Made by a program: the position numbers and the translations under genes. Of a DNA stretch of 64,000 nucleotides, positions 49,201-61,700 are shown piece by piece. This stretch comes from Carya illinoinensis (lineage: Eukaryota; Streptophyta; Magnoliopsida; Fagales; Juglandaceae): contig NC_056758.1 of NCBI RefSeq assembly GCF_018687715.1, positions 21,246,501 to 21,310,500 on the forward strand. The letters are read 5' to 3'. The notes under the pieces were generated by a model. That model did not search any database. It had not been told where the DNA came from and saw nothing but the letters and a program-made list of their open reading frames with translations. Each line of letters starts with the position of its first letter. Within the stretch, counting starts at the first letter, position 1.

Positions 49201-51754
49201 AATTAAACTGAAAACATTGTTGAGGGATGACTAAATCTTGTGCAACTCGATTACATCCTTTGAATCAAGCTAAAAGCTTAACGATGCGGTGGATGGGGAA
49301 CCTTAGGGGAATGTGGCTCTTCTTGAATTTGAGGAAACTAAAATGTAAGGTTTATGTTGGCTTCAAATCGAAGAGGGAAACAAAAGATTGGTTTTTTGTT
49401 GTAAATTCGATCAATGCCAGAACTGAAATAGTATGGTTGGAGTGGGGTGCAAACGATGACATTTCGGATGAGGAAATGGTGTAAATGGCATGGGCTAGAG
49501 GCAGACTTGTCGCAATGCACAAGAAGGAGAACTTAGGTCGGATTGGCGGAGATTTCACCATTATTCGCATGGCTTTTCTTTTGTTGACAGGTTTTGGATC
49601 CAGCCTAAGCTTCTAAGTCAATCTTAGAATGATGAGAAACAACAAAGAATGTAATAAGATCCGTATAAAAAATGTTACAAAGAACTAAAAAGGAAATTAG
49701 GCCCAAAACATTCTTGAGGGATTACTAATCTTGTATAAGTCAATTACTTCCCTTAATTCAACCTAAAAGGATAACCACGGGTAGATGGGGAACGTTAGAG
49801 TCGTGTGGCACTTGTTGGACCTGAGGGAAACTAAATGTAAGGTTTATGTGGGTATCCAAATCGAGGAATGGAACAGTAGCCGGGTTTCTTTGTGTAAATT
49901 GGTCCAATGGAAGAACTAAACTAGTATGGTCAAGGACGATGAAGTTTTCCTTGTGAAAATGGTCTAAAAGGCTTCAGCTAGGGGCCAACTTGTCGCAACA
50001 GCCATGAGGGATCGCCATGATGCCGATTGGCTGTGATTCGAGCATTATCGACATGGAAGTGTGTCATGTCTTTGATAAAGCCTAATCATCAAATTCAATC
50101 TTAGAATGTAGGAAAACGACAAGAAAATTAATATGATCAGATTGAAAAAAATGGTTACGAAGAACAAAAAAAGAAATTACACTGAAAACATTGTTGAGGG
50201 ATGACTAAATCTTGTGCAACTCGATTACATCCTTTGAATCAAGCTAAAAGCTTAACGATCCGGTGGATGGGGAACCTTAGGGGAATGTGGCACTTCTTGA
50301 ATTTGAGGAAACTAAAATGTAAGGTTTATGTTGGCTTCAAATCGAAGAGGGAAACAAAAATTGGTTTTTTGTTGTAAATTTGATCAATGCCAGAACTGAA
50401 ATAGTATGGTAGGGGTGGGGTGCAAACGATGACATTTCGGATGAAGAAATGGTGTAAATGGCATGGGCTAGAGGCAGACTTGTCGCAATGCACAAGAAGG
50501 AGAACTTAGGTCGGATTGGCGGAGATTTCACCATTATTCGCATGGCTTTTCTTTTGTTGAGAGGTTTTGGATCCAGCCTAAGCTTCTAAGTCAATCTTAG
50601 AATGATGAGAAACAACAAAGAAAGTAATAAGATCCGTATCAAAAATGTTACAAAGAAGTAAAAAGGAAATTAAGCCCAAAACGTTGTTGAGGGATTACTA
50701 AACTTGTGCAAGTCAATTACTTCCCTTAATTCAACCTAAGAGGATAACCACGGGTAGATGGGGAACGTTAGAGTCGTGTGGTAGTTGTTGGACCTGAGGG
50801 AAACTAAATGTAAGGTTTATGTGGGCATCCAAATCGAGGAATGGAACAGTAGACGGGTTTCTTTGTGTAAATTGGTCCAGTGGAAGAACTAAACTAGTAT
50901 CGTCAAGGACGATGAAGTTTTCCTTGTGAAAATGGTCTAAAAGGCTTCAGCTAGGGGCCAACTTGTCGCAACAGCCATGAAGGATCGCCTTGATGCCGAT
51001 TGGCAGTGATTCGAGCATTATCGACATGGAAGTGTGTCATGTCTTTGATAAAGCCTAATCATCAAATTCAATCTTAGAATGTAGGAAAACGATAAGAAAA
51101 TTAATATGATCAGAATGAAAAAAATGGTTACGAAGAACAAAAAAAGAAATTAAACTGAAAACATTGTTGAGGGATGACTAAATCTTGTGCAACTCGATTA
51201 CATCCTTTGAATCAAGCTAAAAGCTTAACGATGCGGTGGATGGGGAACCTTAGGGGAATGTGGCTCTTCTTGAATTTGAGGAAACTAAAATGTAAGGTTT
51301 ATGTTGGCTTCAAATCGAAGAGGGAAACAAAAGATTGGTTTTTTGTTGTAAATTCGATCAATGCCAGAACTGAAATAGTATGGTAGGGGTGGGGTGCAAA
51401 CGATGACATTTCGGATGAGGAAATGGTGTAAATGGCATGGGCTAGAGGCAGACTTGTCGCAATGCACAAGAAGGAGAACTTAGGTCGGATTGGCGGTGAT
51501 TTCAGCATTATTCGCACGGCTTCTCTTTTGTTGACAGGTTTTGGATCCACCTTAACTTCTAAGTCAATCATAGAATGATGAGAAACAACAAAGAAAGTAA
51601 TAAGATCCGTATCAAAAATGTTACAAAGAACTAAAAAGGAAATTAGGCCCAAAACATTCTTGAGGGATTACTAAACTTGTGTAAGTCAATTACTTCCCTT
51701 AATTCAACCTAAAAGGATAACCACGGGTAGATGGGGAACGTTAGAGTCGTGTGG
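41924..51754 (+). repeat. Five-unit (4,868 bp) direct duplication, two near-perfect copies
   Basis: 41,924-46,886 matches 46,792-51,754 at a constant offset of 4,868 bp. I found no difference at the sites compared. Shared private marks in order are CAAGGGCGATG (42,142 and 47,010), CAGATTTTGG, AATTCCAGAAC, GTGTAGATTGG, GGCCAAGTTG, AAAGAATGTAATAAG, GGTCCAATGG, CCATGAGGG, AGTATCGTCAAGG, CCTAAGAGG and CGCACGGCTTC (46,647 and 51,515). The limits are single variant bases: G at 41,923 against C at 46,791, and T at 46,887 against C at 51,755. It is either a very recent unequal exchange or an assembly duplication. Confidence 0.88.
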
Positions 51755-51755
51755 C

Positions 51756-54700
51756 ACTTGTTGGACCTGAGGGAAACTAAATGTAAGGTTTATGTGGGCA
51801 TCCAAATCGAGGAATGGAACAGTAGACGGGTTTCTTTGTGTAAATTGGTCCAGTGGAAGAACTAAACTAGTATGGTCAAGGACGATGAAGTTTTCCTTGT
51901 GAAAATGGTCTAAAAGGCTTCAGCTAGGGGCCAACTTGTCGCAACAGCCATGAAGGATCGCCTTGATGCCGATTGGCAGTGATTCGAGCATTATCGACAT
52001 GGAAGTGTGTCATGTCTTTGATAAAGCCTAATCATCAAATTCAATCTTAGAATGTAGGAAAACGATAAGAAAATTAATATGATCAGAATGAAAAAAATGG
52101 TTACGAAGAACAAAAAAAGAAATTAAACTGAAAACATTGTTGAGGGATGACTAAATCTTGTGCAACTCGATTACATCCTTTGAATCAAGCTAAAAGCTTA
52201 ACGATGCGGTGGATGGGGAACCTTAGGGGAATGTGGCACTTCTTGAATTTGAGGAAACTAAAATGTAAGGTTTATGTTGGCTTCAAATCGAAGAGGGAAA
52301 CAAAAATTGGTTTTTTGTTGTAAATTTGATCAACGCCTGAACTGAAATAGTATCGTAGGGGTGGGGTGCAAACGATGACATTTCGGATGAGGAAATGGTG
52401 TAAATGGCATGGGCTAGAGGCAGACTTGTCGCAATGCACAAGAAGGAGAACTTAGGTCGGATTGGCGGAGATTTCACCATTATTCGCATGGCTTTTCTTT
52501 TGTTGACAGGTTTTGGATCCAGCCTAAGCTTCTAAGTCAATCTTAGAATGATGAGAAACAACAAAGAAAGTAATAAGATCCGTATAAAAAATGTTACAAA
52601 GAACTAAAAAGGAAATTAGGCCCAAAACATTCTTGAGGGATTACTAATCTTGTATAAGTCAATTACTTCCCTTAATTCAACCTAAAAGGATAACCACGGG
52701 TAGATGGGGAACGTTAGAGTCGTGTGGCACTTGTTGGACCTGAGGGAAACTAAATGTAAGGTTTATGTGGGTATCCAAATCGAGGAATGGAACAGTAGCC
52801 GGGTTTCTTTGTGTAAATTGGTCCAGTGGAAGAACTAAACTAGTATGGTCAAGGACGATGAAGTTTTCCTTGTGAAAATGGTCTAAAAGGCTTCAGCTAG
52901 GGGCCAACTTGTCGCAACAGCCATGAAGGATCGCCATGATGCCGATTGGCTGTGATTCGAGCATTATCGACATGGAAGTGTGTCATGTCTTTGATAAAGC
53001 CTAATCATCAAATTCAATCTTAGAATGTAGGAAAACGACAAGAAAATTAATATGATCAGATTGAAAAAAATGGTTACGAAGAACAAAAAAAGAAATTACA
53101 CTGAAAACATTGTTGAGCGATGACTAAATCTTGTGCAACTCGATTACATCCTTTGAATCAAGCTAAAAGCTTAACGATCCGGTGGATGGGGAACCTTAGG
53201 GGAATGTGGCACTTCTTGAATTTGAGGAAACTAAAATGTAAGGTTTATGTTGGCTTCAAATCGAAGAGGGAAACAAAAATTGGTTTTTTGTTGTAAATTT
53301 GATCAATGCCAGAACTGAAATAGTATGGTAGGGGTGGGGTGCAAACGATGACATTTCGGATGAAGAAATGGTGTAAATGGCATGGGCTAGAGGCAGACTT
53401 GTCGCAATGCACAAGAAGGAGAACTTAGGTCGGATTGGCGGAGATTTCACCATTATTCGCATGGCTTTTCTTTTGTTGAGAGGGTTTGGATCCAGGCTAA
53501 GCTTCTAAGTCAATCTTAGAATGATGAGAAACAACAAAGAAAGTAATAAGATCCGTATCAAAAATGTTACAAAGAAGTAAAAAGGAAATTAAGCCCAAAA
53601 CGTTGTTGAGGGATTACTAAACTTGTGCAAGTCAATTACTTCCCTTAATTCAACCTAAGAGGATAACCACGGGTAGATGGGGAACGTTAGAGTCGTGTGG
53701 TAGTTGTTGGACCTGAGGGAAACTAAATGTAAGGTTTATGTGGGCATCCAAATCGAGGAATGGAACAGTAGACGGGTTTCTTTGTGTAAATTGGTCCAGT
53801 GGAAGAACTAAACTAGTATGGTCAAGGACGATGAAGTTTTCCTTGTGAAAATGGTCTAAAAGGCTTCAGCTAGGGGCCAACTTGTCGCAACAGCCATGAA
53901 GGATCGCCTTGATGCCGATTGGCAGTGATTCGAGCATTATCGACATGGAAGTGTGTCATGTCTTTGATAAAGCCTAATCATCAAATTCAATCTTAGAATG
54001 TAGGAAAACGATAAGAAAATTAATATGATCAGAATGAAAAAAATGGTTACGAAGAACAAAAAAAGAAATTAAACTGAAAACATTGTTGAGGGATGACTAA
54101 ATCTTGTGCAACTCGATTACATCCTTTGAATCAAGCTAAAAGCTTAACGATGCGGTGGATGGGGAACCTTAGGGGAATGTGGCACTTCTTGAATTTGAGG
54201 AAACTAAAATGTAAGGTTTATGTTGGCTTCAAATCGAAGAGGGAAACAAAAATTGGTTTTTTGTTGTAAATTTGATCAACGCCTGAACTGAAATAGTATC
54301 GTAGGGGTGGGGTGCAAACGATGACATTTCGGATGAGGAAATGGTGTAAATGGCATGGGCTAGAGGCAGACTTGTCGCAATGCACAAGAAGGAGAACTTA
54401 GGTCGGATTGGCGGAGATTTCACCATTATTCGCATGGCTTTTCTTTTGTTGACAGGTTTTGGATCCAGCCTAAGCTTCTAAGTCAATCTTAGAATGATGA
54501 GAAACAACAAAGAAAGTAATAAGATCCGTATAAAAAATGTTACAAAGAACTAAAAAGGAAATTAGGCCCAAAACATTCTTGAGGGATTACTAATCTTGTA
54601 TAAGTCAATTACTTCCCTTAATTCAACCTAAAAGGATAACCACGGGTAGATGGGGAACGTTAGAGTCGTGTGGCACTTGTTGGACCTGAGGGAAACTAAA

Positions 54701-55733
54701 TGTAAGGTTTATGTGGGTATCCAAATCGAGGAATGGAACAGTAGCCGGGTTTCTTTGTGTAAATTGGTCCAGTGGAAGAACTAAACTAGTATGGTCAAGG
54801 ACGATGAAGTTTTCCTTGTGAAAATGGTCTAAAAGGCTTCAGCTAGGGGCCAACTTGTCGCAACAGCCATGAAGGATCGCCATGATGCCGATTGGCTGTG
54901 ATTCGAGCATTATCGACATGGAAGTGTGTCATGTCTTTGATAAAGCCTAATCATCAAATTCAATCTTAGAATGTAGGAAAACGACAAGAAAATTAATATG
55001 ATCAGATTGAAAAAAATGGTTACGAAGAACAAAAAAAGAAATTACACTGAAAACATTGTTGAGCGATGACTAAATCTTGTGCAACTCGATTACATCCTTT
55101 GAATCAAGCTAAAAGCTTAACGATCCGGTGGATGGGGAACCTTAGGGGAATGTGGCACTTCTTGAATTTGAGGAAACTAAAATGTAAGGTTTATGTTGGC
55201 TTCAAATCGAAGAGGGAAACAAAAATTGGTTTTTTGTTGTAAATTTGATCAATGCCAGAACTGAAATAGTATGGTAGGGGTGGGGTGCAAACGATGACAT
55301 TTCGGATGAAGAAATGGTGTAAATGGCATGGGCTAGAGGCAGACTTGTCGCAATGCACAAGAAGGAGAACTTAGGTCGGATTGGCGGAGATTTCACCATT
55401 ATTCGCATGGCTTTTCTTTTGTTGAGAGGGTTTGGATCCAGGCTAAGCTTCTAAGTCAATCTTAGAATGATGAGAAACAACAAAGAAAGTAATAAGATCC
55501 GTATCAAAAATGTTACAAAGAAGTAAAAAGGAAATTAAGCCCAAAACGTTGTTGAGGGATTACTAAACTTGTGCAAGTCAATTACTTCCCTTAATTCAAC
55601 CTAAGAGGATAACCACGGGTAGATGGGGAACGTTAGAGTCGTGTGGTAGTTGTTGGACCTGAGGGAAACTAAATGTAAGGTTTATGTGGGCATCCAAATC
55701 GAGGAATGGAACAGTAGACGGGTTTCTTTGTGT
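51756..55733 (+). repeat. Two-unit (1,946 bp) direct duplication, two copies
   Basis: 51,756-53,787 matches 53,702-55,733 at an offset of 1,946 bp. Shared private marks are GATCAACGCCTGAAC, AGTATCGTAGGGG, GTTGAGCGATGAC, GAGAGGGTTTGG and GGATCCAGGC. The left limit is GTGGCACTTG against GTGGTAGTTG. The right limit is AAATTGGTCC near 53,790 against AAATTCGTCC near 55,736. Confidence 0.84.
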
Positions 55734-58700
55734 AAATTCGTCCAGTGGAAGAACTAAACTAGTATGGTCAAGGACGATGAAGTTTTCCTTGTGAAAATGG
55801 TCTAAAAGGCTTCAGCTAGGGGCCAACTTGTCGCAACAGCCATGAAGGATCGCCTTGATGCCGATTGGCAGTGATTCGAGCATTATCGACATGGAAGTGT
55901 GTCATGTCTTTGATAAAGCCTAATCATCAAATTCAATCTTAGAATGTAGGAAAACGATAAGAAAATTAATATGATCAGAATGAAAAAAATGGTTACGAAG
56001 AACAAAAAAAGAAATTAAACTGAAAACATTGTTGAGGGATGACTAAATCTTGTGCAACTCGATTACATCCTTTGAATCAAGCTAAAAGCTTAACGATGCG
56101 GTGGATGGGGAACCTTAGGGGAATGTGGCACTTCTTGAATTTGAGGAAACTAAAATGTAAGGTTTATGTTGGCTTCAAATCGAAGAGGGAAACAAAAATT
56201 GGTTTTTTGTTGTAAATTTGATCAATGCCAGAACTGAAATAGTATGGTAGGGGTGGGGTGCAAACGATGACATTTCGGATGAGGAAATGGTGTAAATGGC
56301 ATGGGCTAGAGGCAGACTTGTCGCAATGCACAAGAAGGAGAACTTAGGTCGGATTGGCGGTGATTTCAGCATTATTCGCATGGCTTCTCTTTTGTTGACA
56401 GGTTTTGGATCCACCTTAACTTCTAAGTCAATCAAAGAATGATGAGAAACAACAAAGAAAGTAATAAGATCCGTATCAAAAATGTTACAAAGAACTAAAA
56501 AGGAAATTAGGCCCAAAACATTCTTGAGGGATTACTAAACTTGTGTAAGTCAATTACTTCCCTTAATTCAACCTAAAAGGATAACCACGGGTAGATGGGG
56601 AACGTTAGAGTCGTGTGGCACTTGTTGGACCTGAGGGAAACTAAATGTAAGGTTTATGTGGGCATCCAAATCGAGGAATGGAACAGTAGACGGGTTTCTT
56701 TGTGTAAATTGGTCCAGTGGAAGAACTAAACTAGTATGGTCAAGGACGATGAAGTTTTCCTTGTGAAAATGGTCTAAAAGGCTTCAGCTAGGGGCCAACT
56801 TGTCGCAACAGCCATGAAGGATCGCCTTGATGCCGATTGGCAGTGATTCGAGCATTATCGACATGGAAGTGTGTCATGTCTTTGATAAAGCCTAATCATC
56901 AAATTCAATCTTAGAATGTAGGAAAACGATAAGAAAATTAATATGATCAGAATGAAAAAAATGGTTACGAAGAACAAAAAAAGAAATTAAACTGAAAACA
57001 TTGTTGAGGGATGACTAAATCTTGTGCAACTCGATTACATCCTTTGAATCAAGCTAAAAGCTTAACGATGCGGTGGATGGGGAACCTTAGGGGAATGTGG
57101 CACTTCTTGAATTTGAGGAAACTAAAATGTAAGGTTTATGTTGGCTTCAAATCGAAGAGGGAAACAAAAATTGGTTTTTTGTTGTAAATTTGATCAATGC
57201 CTGAACTGAAATAGTATGGTAGGGGTGGGGTGCAAACGATGACATTTCGGATGAGGAAATGGTGTAAATGGCATGGGCTAGAGGCAGACTTGTCGCAATG
57301 CACAAGAAGGAGAACTTAGGTCGGATTGGCGGAGATTTCACCATTATTCGCATGGCTTTTCTTTTGTTGACAGGTTTTGGATCCAGCCTAAGCTTCTAAG
57401 TCAATCTTAGAATGATGAGAAACAACAAAGAAAGTAATAAGATCCGTATAAAAAATGTTACAAAGAACTAAAAAGGAAATTAGGCCCAAAACATTCTTGA
57501 GGGATTACTAATCTTGTATAAGTCAATTACTTCCCTTAATTCAACCTAAAAGGATAACCACGGGTAGATGGGGAACGTTAGAGTCGTGTGGCACTTGTTG
57601 GACCTGAGGGAAACTAAATGTAAGGTTTATGTGGGTATCCAAATCGAGGAATGGAACAGTAGCCGGGTTTCTTTGTGTAAATTGGTCCAGTGGAAGAACT
57701 AAACTAGTATGGTCAAGGACGATGAAGTTTTCCTTGTGAAAATGGTCTAAAAGGTTTCAGCTAGGGCCAACTTGTCGCAACAGCCATGAAGGATCGCCAT
57801 GATGCCGATTGGCTGTGATTCGAGCATTATCGACATGGAAGTGTGTCATGTCTTTGATAAAGCCTAATCATCAAATTCAATCTTAGAATGTAGGAAAACG
57901 ACAAGAAAATTAATATGATCAGACTGAAAAAAATGGTTACGAAGAACAAAAAAAGAAATTACACTGAAAACATTGTTGAGGGATGACTAAATCTTGTGCA
58001 ACTCGATTACATCCTTTGAATCAAGCTAAAAGCTTAACGATCCGGTGGATGGGGAACCTTAGGGGAATGTGGCACTTCTTGAATTTGAGGAAACTAAAAT
58101 GTAAGGTTTATGTTGGCTTCAAATCGAAGAGGGAAACAAAAATTGGTTTTTTGTTGTAAATTTGATCAATGCCAGAACTGAAATAGTATGGTAGGGGTGG
58201 GGTGCAAACGATGACATTTCGGATGAAGAAATGGTGTAAATGGCATGGGCTAGAGGCAGACTTGTCGCAATGCACAAGAAGGAGAACTTAGGTCGGATTG
58301 GCGGAGATTTCACCATTATTTGCATGGCTTTTCTTTTGTTGAGAGGTTTTGGATCCAGCCTCAGCTTCTAAGTCAATCTTAGAATGATGAGAAACAACAA
58401 AGAAAGTAATAAGATCCGTATCAAAAATGTTACAAAGAAGTAAAAAGGAAATTAAGCCCAAAACGTTGTTGAGGGATTACTAAACTTGTGCAAGTCAATT
58501 ACTTCCCTTAATTCAACCTAAGAGGATAACCACGGGTAGATGGGGAACGTTAGAGTCGTGTGGTAGTTGTTGGACCTGAGGGAAACTAAATGTAAGGTTT
58601 ATGTGGGCATCCAAATCGAGGAATGGAACAGTAGACGGGTTTCTTTGTGTAAATTCGTCCAGTGGAAGAACTAAACTAGTATGCTCAAGGACGATGAAGT

Positions 58701-61700
58701 TTTCCTTCTGAAAATGGTCTAAAAGGCTTCAGCTAGGGGCCAACTTGTTGCAACAGCCATGAAGGATCGCCTTGATGCCGATTGGCAGTGATTCGAGCAT
58801 TATCGACATGGAAGTGTGTCATGTCTTTGATAAAGCCTAATCATCAAATTCAGTCTTAGAATGTAGGAAAACGACAAGAAAATTAATATGATAAGAATGA
58901 AAAAAATGGTTACGAAGAACAAAAATAGAAATTAAACTGAAAACATTGTTGAGGGATGACTAAATCTTGTGCAACTCGATTACATCCTTTGAATCAAGCT
59001 AAAAGCTTAACGATGCGGTGGATGGGGAACCTTAGGGGAATGTGGCTCTTCTTGAATTTGAGGAAACTAAAATGTAAGGTTTATGTTGGCTTCAAATCGA
59101 AGAGGGAAACAAAAGATTGGTTTTTTGTTGTAAATTCGATCAATGCCAGAACTGAAATAGTATGGTTGGAGTGGGGTGCAAACGATGACATTTCGGATGA
59201 GGAAATGGTGTAAATGGCATGGGCTAGAGGCAAACTTGTCGCAATTCACAAGAAGGAGAACTTAGGTCGGATTGGCGGAGATTTCACCATTATTCGCATG
59301 GCTTTTCTTTTGTTGACAGGTTTTGGATCCAGCCTTAGCTTCTAAGTCAATCTTAAAATGATGAGAAACAAGAAAGAAAGTAATAAGATCCGTATAAAAA
59401 ATGTTAGAAAGAACTAAAAAGGAAATTAGGCCCAAAACATTCTTGAGGGATTACTAATCTTGTATAAGTCAATTACTTCCCTTAATTCAACCTAAAAGGA
59501 TAACCACGGGTAGATGGGGAACGTTAGAGTCGTGTGGCACTTGTTGGACCTGAGGGAAACTAAATGTAAGGTTTATGTGGGCATCCAAATCGAGGAATGG
59601 AACAGTAGACGGGTTTCTTTGTGTAAATTGGTCCAGTGGAAGAACTAAACTAGTATGGTCAAGGACGATGAAGTTTTCCTTGTGAAAATGGTCTAAAAGG
59701 CTTCAGCTAGGGGCCAACTTGTCGCAACAGCCATGAAGGATCGCCTTGATGCCGATTGTCAGTGATTCGAGCATTATCGACATGGAAGTGTGTCATGTCT
59801 TTGATAAAGCCTAATTATCAAATTCAGTCTTAGAATGTAGGAAAACGACAAGAAAATTAATATGATCAGAATGAAAAAAATGGTTACGAAGAACAAAAAA
59901 AGAAATTAAACTGAAAACATTGTTGAGGGATGACTAAATCTTGTGCAACTCGATTACATCCTTTGAATCAAGCTAAAAGCTTAACGATGCGGTGGATGGG
60001 GAACCTTAGGGGAATGTGGCACTTCTTGAATTTGAGGAAACTAAAATGTAAGGTTTATGTTGGCTTCAAATCGATGAGGGAAACCAAAATTGGTTTTTTG
60101 TTGTAAATTTGATCAATGCCAGAACTGAAATAGTATGGTAGGGGTGGGGTGCAAACGATGACATTTCGGATGAAGAAATGGTGTAAATGGCATGGGCTAG
60201 AGGCAGACTTGTCGCAATGCACAAGAAGGAGAACTTAGGTCGGATTGGCGGAGATTTCACCATTATTCGCATGGCTTTTCTTTTGTTGAGAGGTTTTGGA
60301 TCCAGCCTAAGCTTCTAAGTCAATCTTAGAATGATGAGAAACAACAAAGAAAGTAATAAGATCCGTATCAAAAATGTTACAAAGAACTAAAAAGGAAATT
60401 AAGCCCAAAACGTTGTTGAGGGATTACTAAACTTGTGTAAGTCAATTACTTCCCTTAATTCAACCTAAAAGGATAACCACGGGTAGATGGGGAACGTTAG
60501 AGTCGTGTGGTAGTTGTTGGACCTGAGGGAAACTAAATGTAAGGTTTATGTGGGCATCCAAATCGAGGAATGGAACAGTAGACGGGTTTCTTTGTGTAAA
60601 TTGGTCCAGTGGAAGAACTAAACTAGTATGGTCAAGGACGATGAAGTTTTCCTTGTGAAAATGGTCTAAAAGGCTTCAGCTAGGGGCCAACTTGTCGCAA
60701 CAGCCATGAAGGATCGCCTTGATGCCGATTGTCAGTGATTCGAGCATTGTCGACATGGAAGTGTGTCATGTCTTTGATAAAGCCTAATCATCAAATTCAG
60801 TCTTAGAATGTAGGAAAACGACAAGAAAATTAATATGATTAGATTGAAAAAAATGGTTACGAAGAACAAAAAAAGAAATTAAACTGAAAACATTGTTGAG
60901 GGATGACTAAATCTTGTGCAACTCGATTACATCCTTTGAATCAAGCTAAAAGCTTAACGATCCGGTGGATGGGGAACCTTAGGGGAATGTGGCACTTCTT
61001 GAATTTGAGGAAACTAAAATGTAAGGTTTATGTTGGCTTCAAATCGAAGAGGGAAACAAAAGATTGGTTTTTTGTTGTAAATTCGATCAATGCCAGAACT
61101 GAAATAGTATGGTTGGGGTGGGGTGCAAAGGATGACGTTTCGGATGAGGAAATGGTGTAAATGGCATGGGCTAGAGGCAGACTTGTCGCAATGCACAAGA
61201 AGGAGAACTTAGGTCGGATTGGCGGAGATTTCACCATTATTCGCATGGCTTTTCTTTTGTTGACAGGTTTTGGATCCAGCCTAAGCTTCTAAGTCAATCT
61301 TAGAATGATGAGAAACAACAAAGAAAGTAATAAGATCCGTATAAAAAATGTTACAAAGAACTAAAAAGGAAATTAGGCCCAAAACATTCTTGAGGGATTA
61401 CTAATCTTGTATAAGTCAATTACTTCCCTTAATTCAACCTAAAAGGATAACCACGGGTAGATGGGGAACGTTAGAGTCGTGTGGCAGTTGTTGGACCTGA
61501 GGGAAACTAAATGTAAGGTTTATGTGGGCATCCAAATCGAGGAATGGAACAGTAGACGGGTTTCTTTGTGGAAATTGGTCCAGTGGAAGAACTAAACTAG
61601 TATGGTCAAGGACGATGAAGTTTTCCTTGTGAAAATGGTCTAAAAGGCTTCAGCTAGGGGCCAACTTGTCGCAACAGCCATGAAGGATCGCCTTGAAGCC

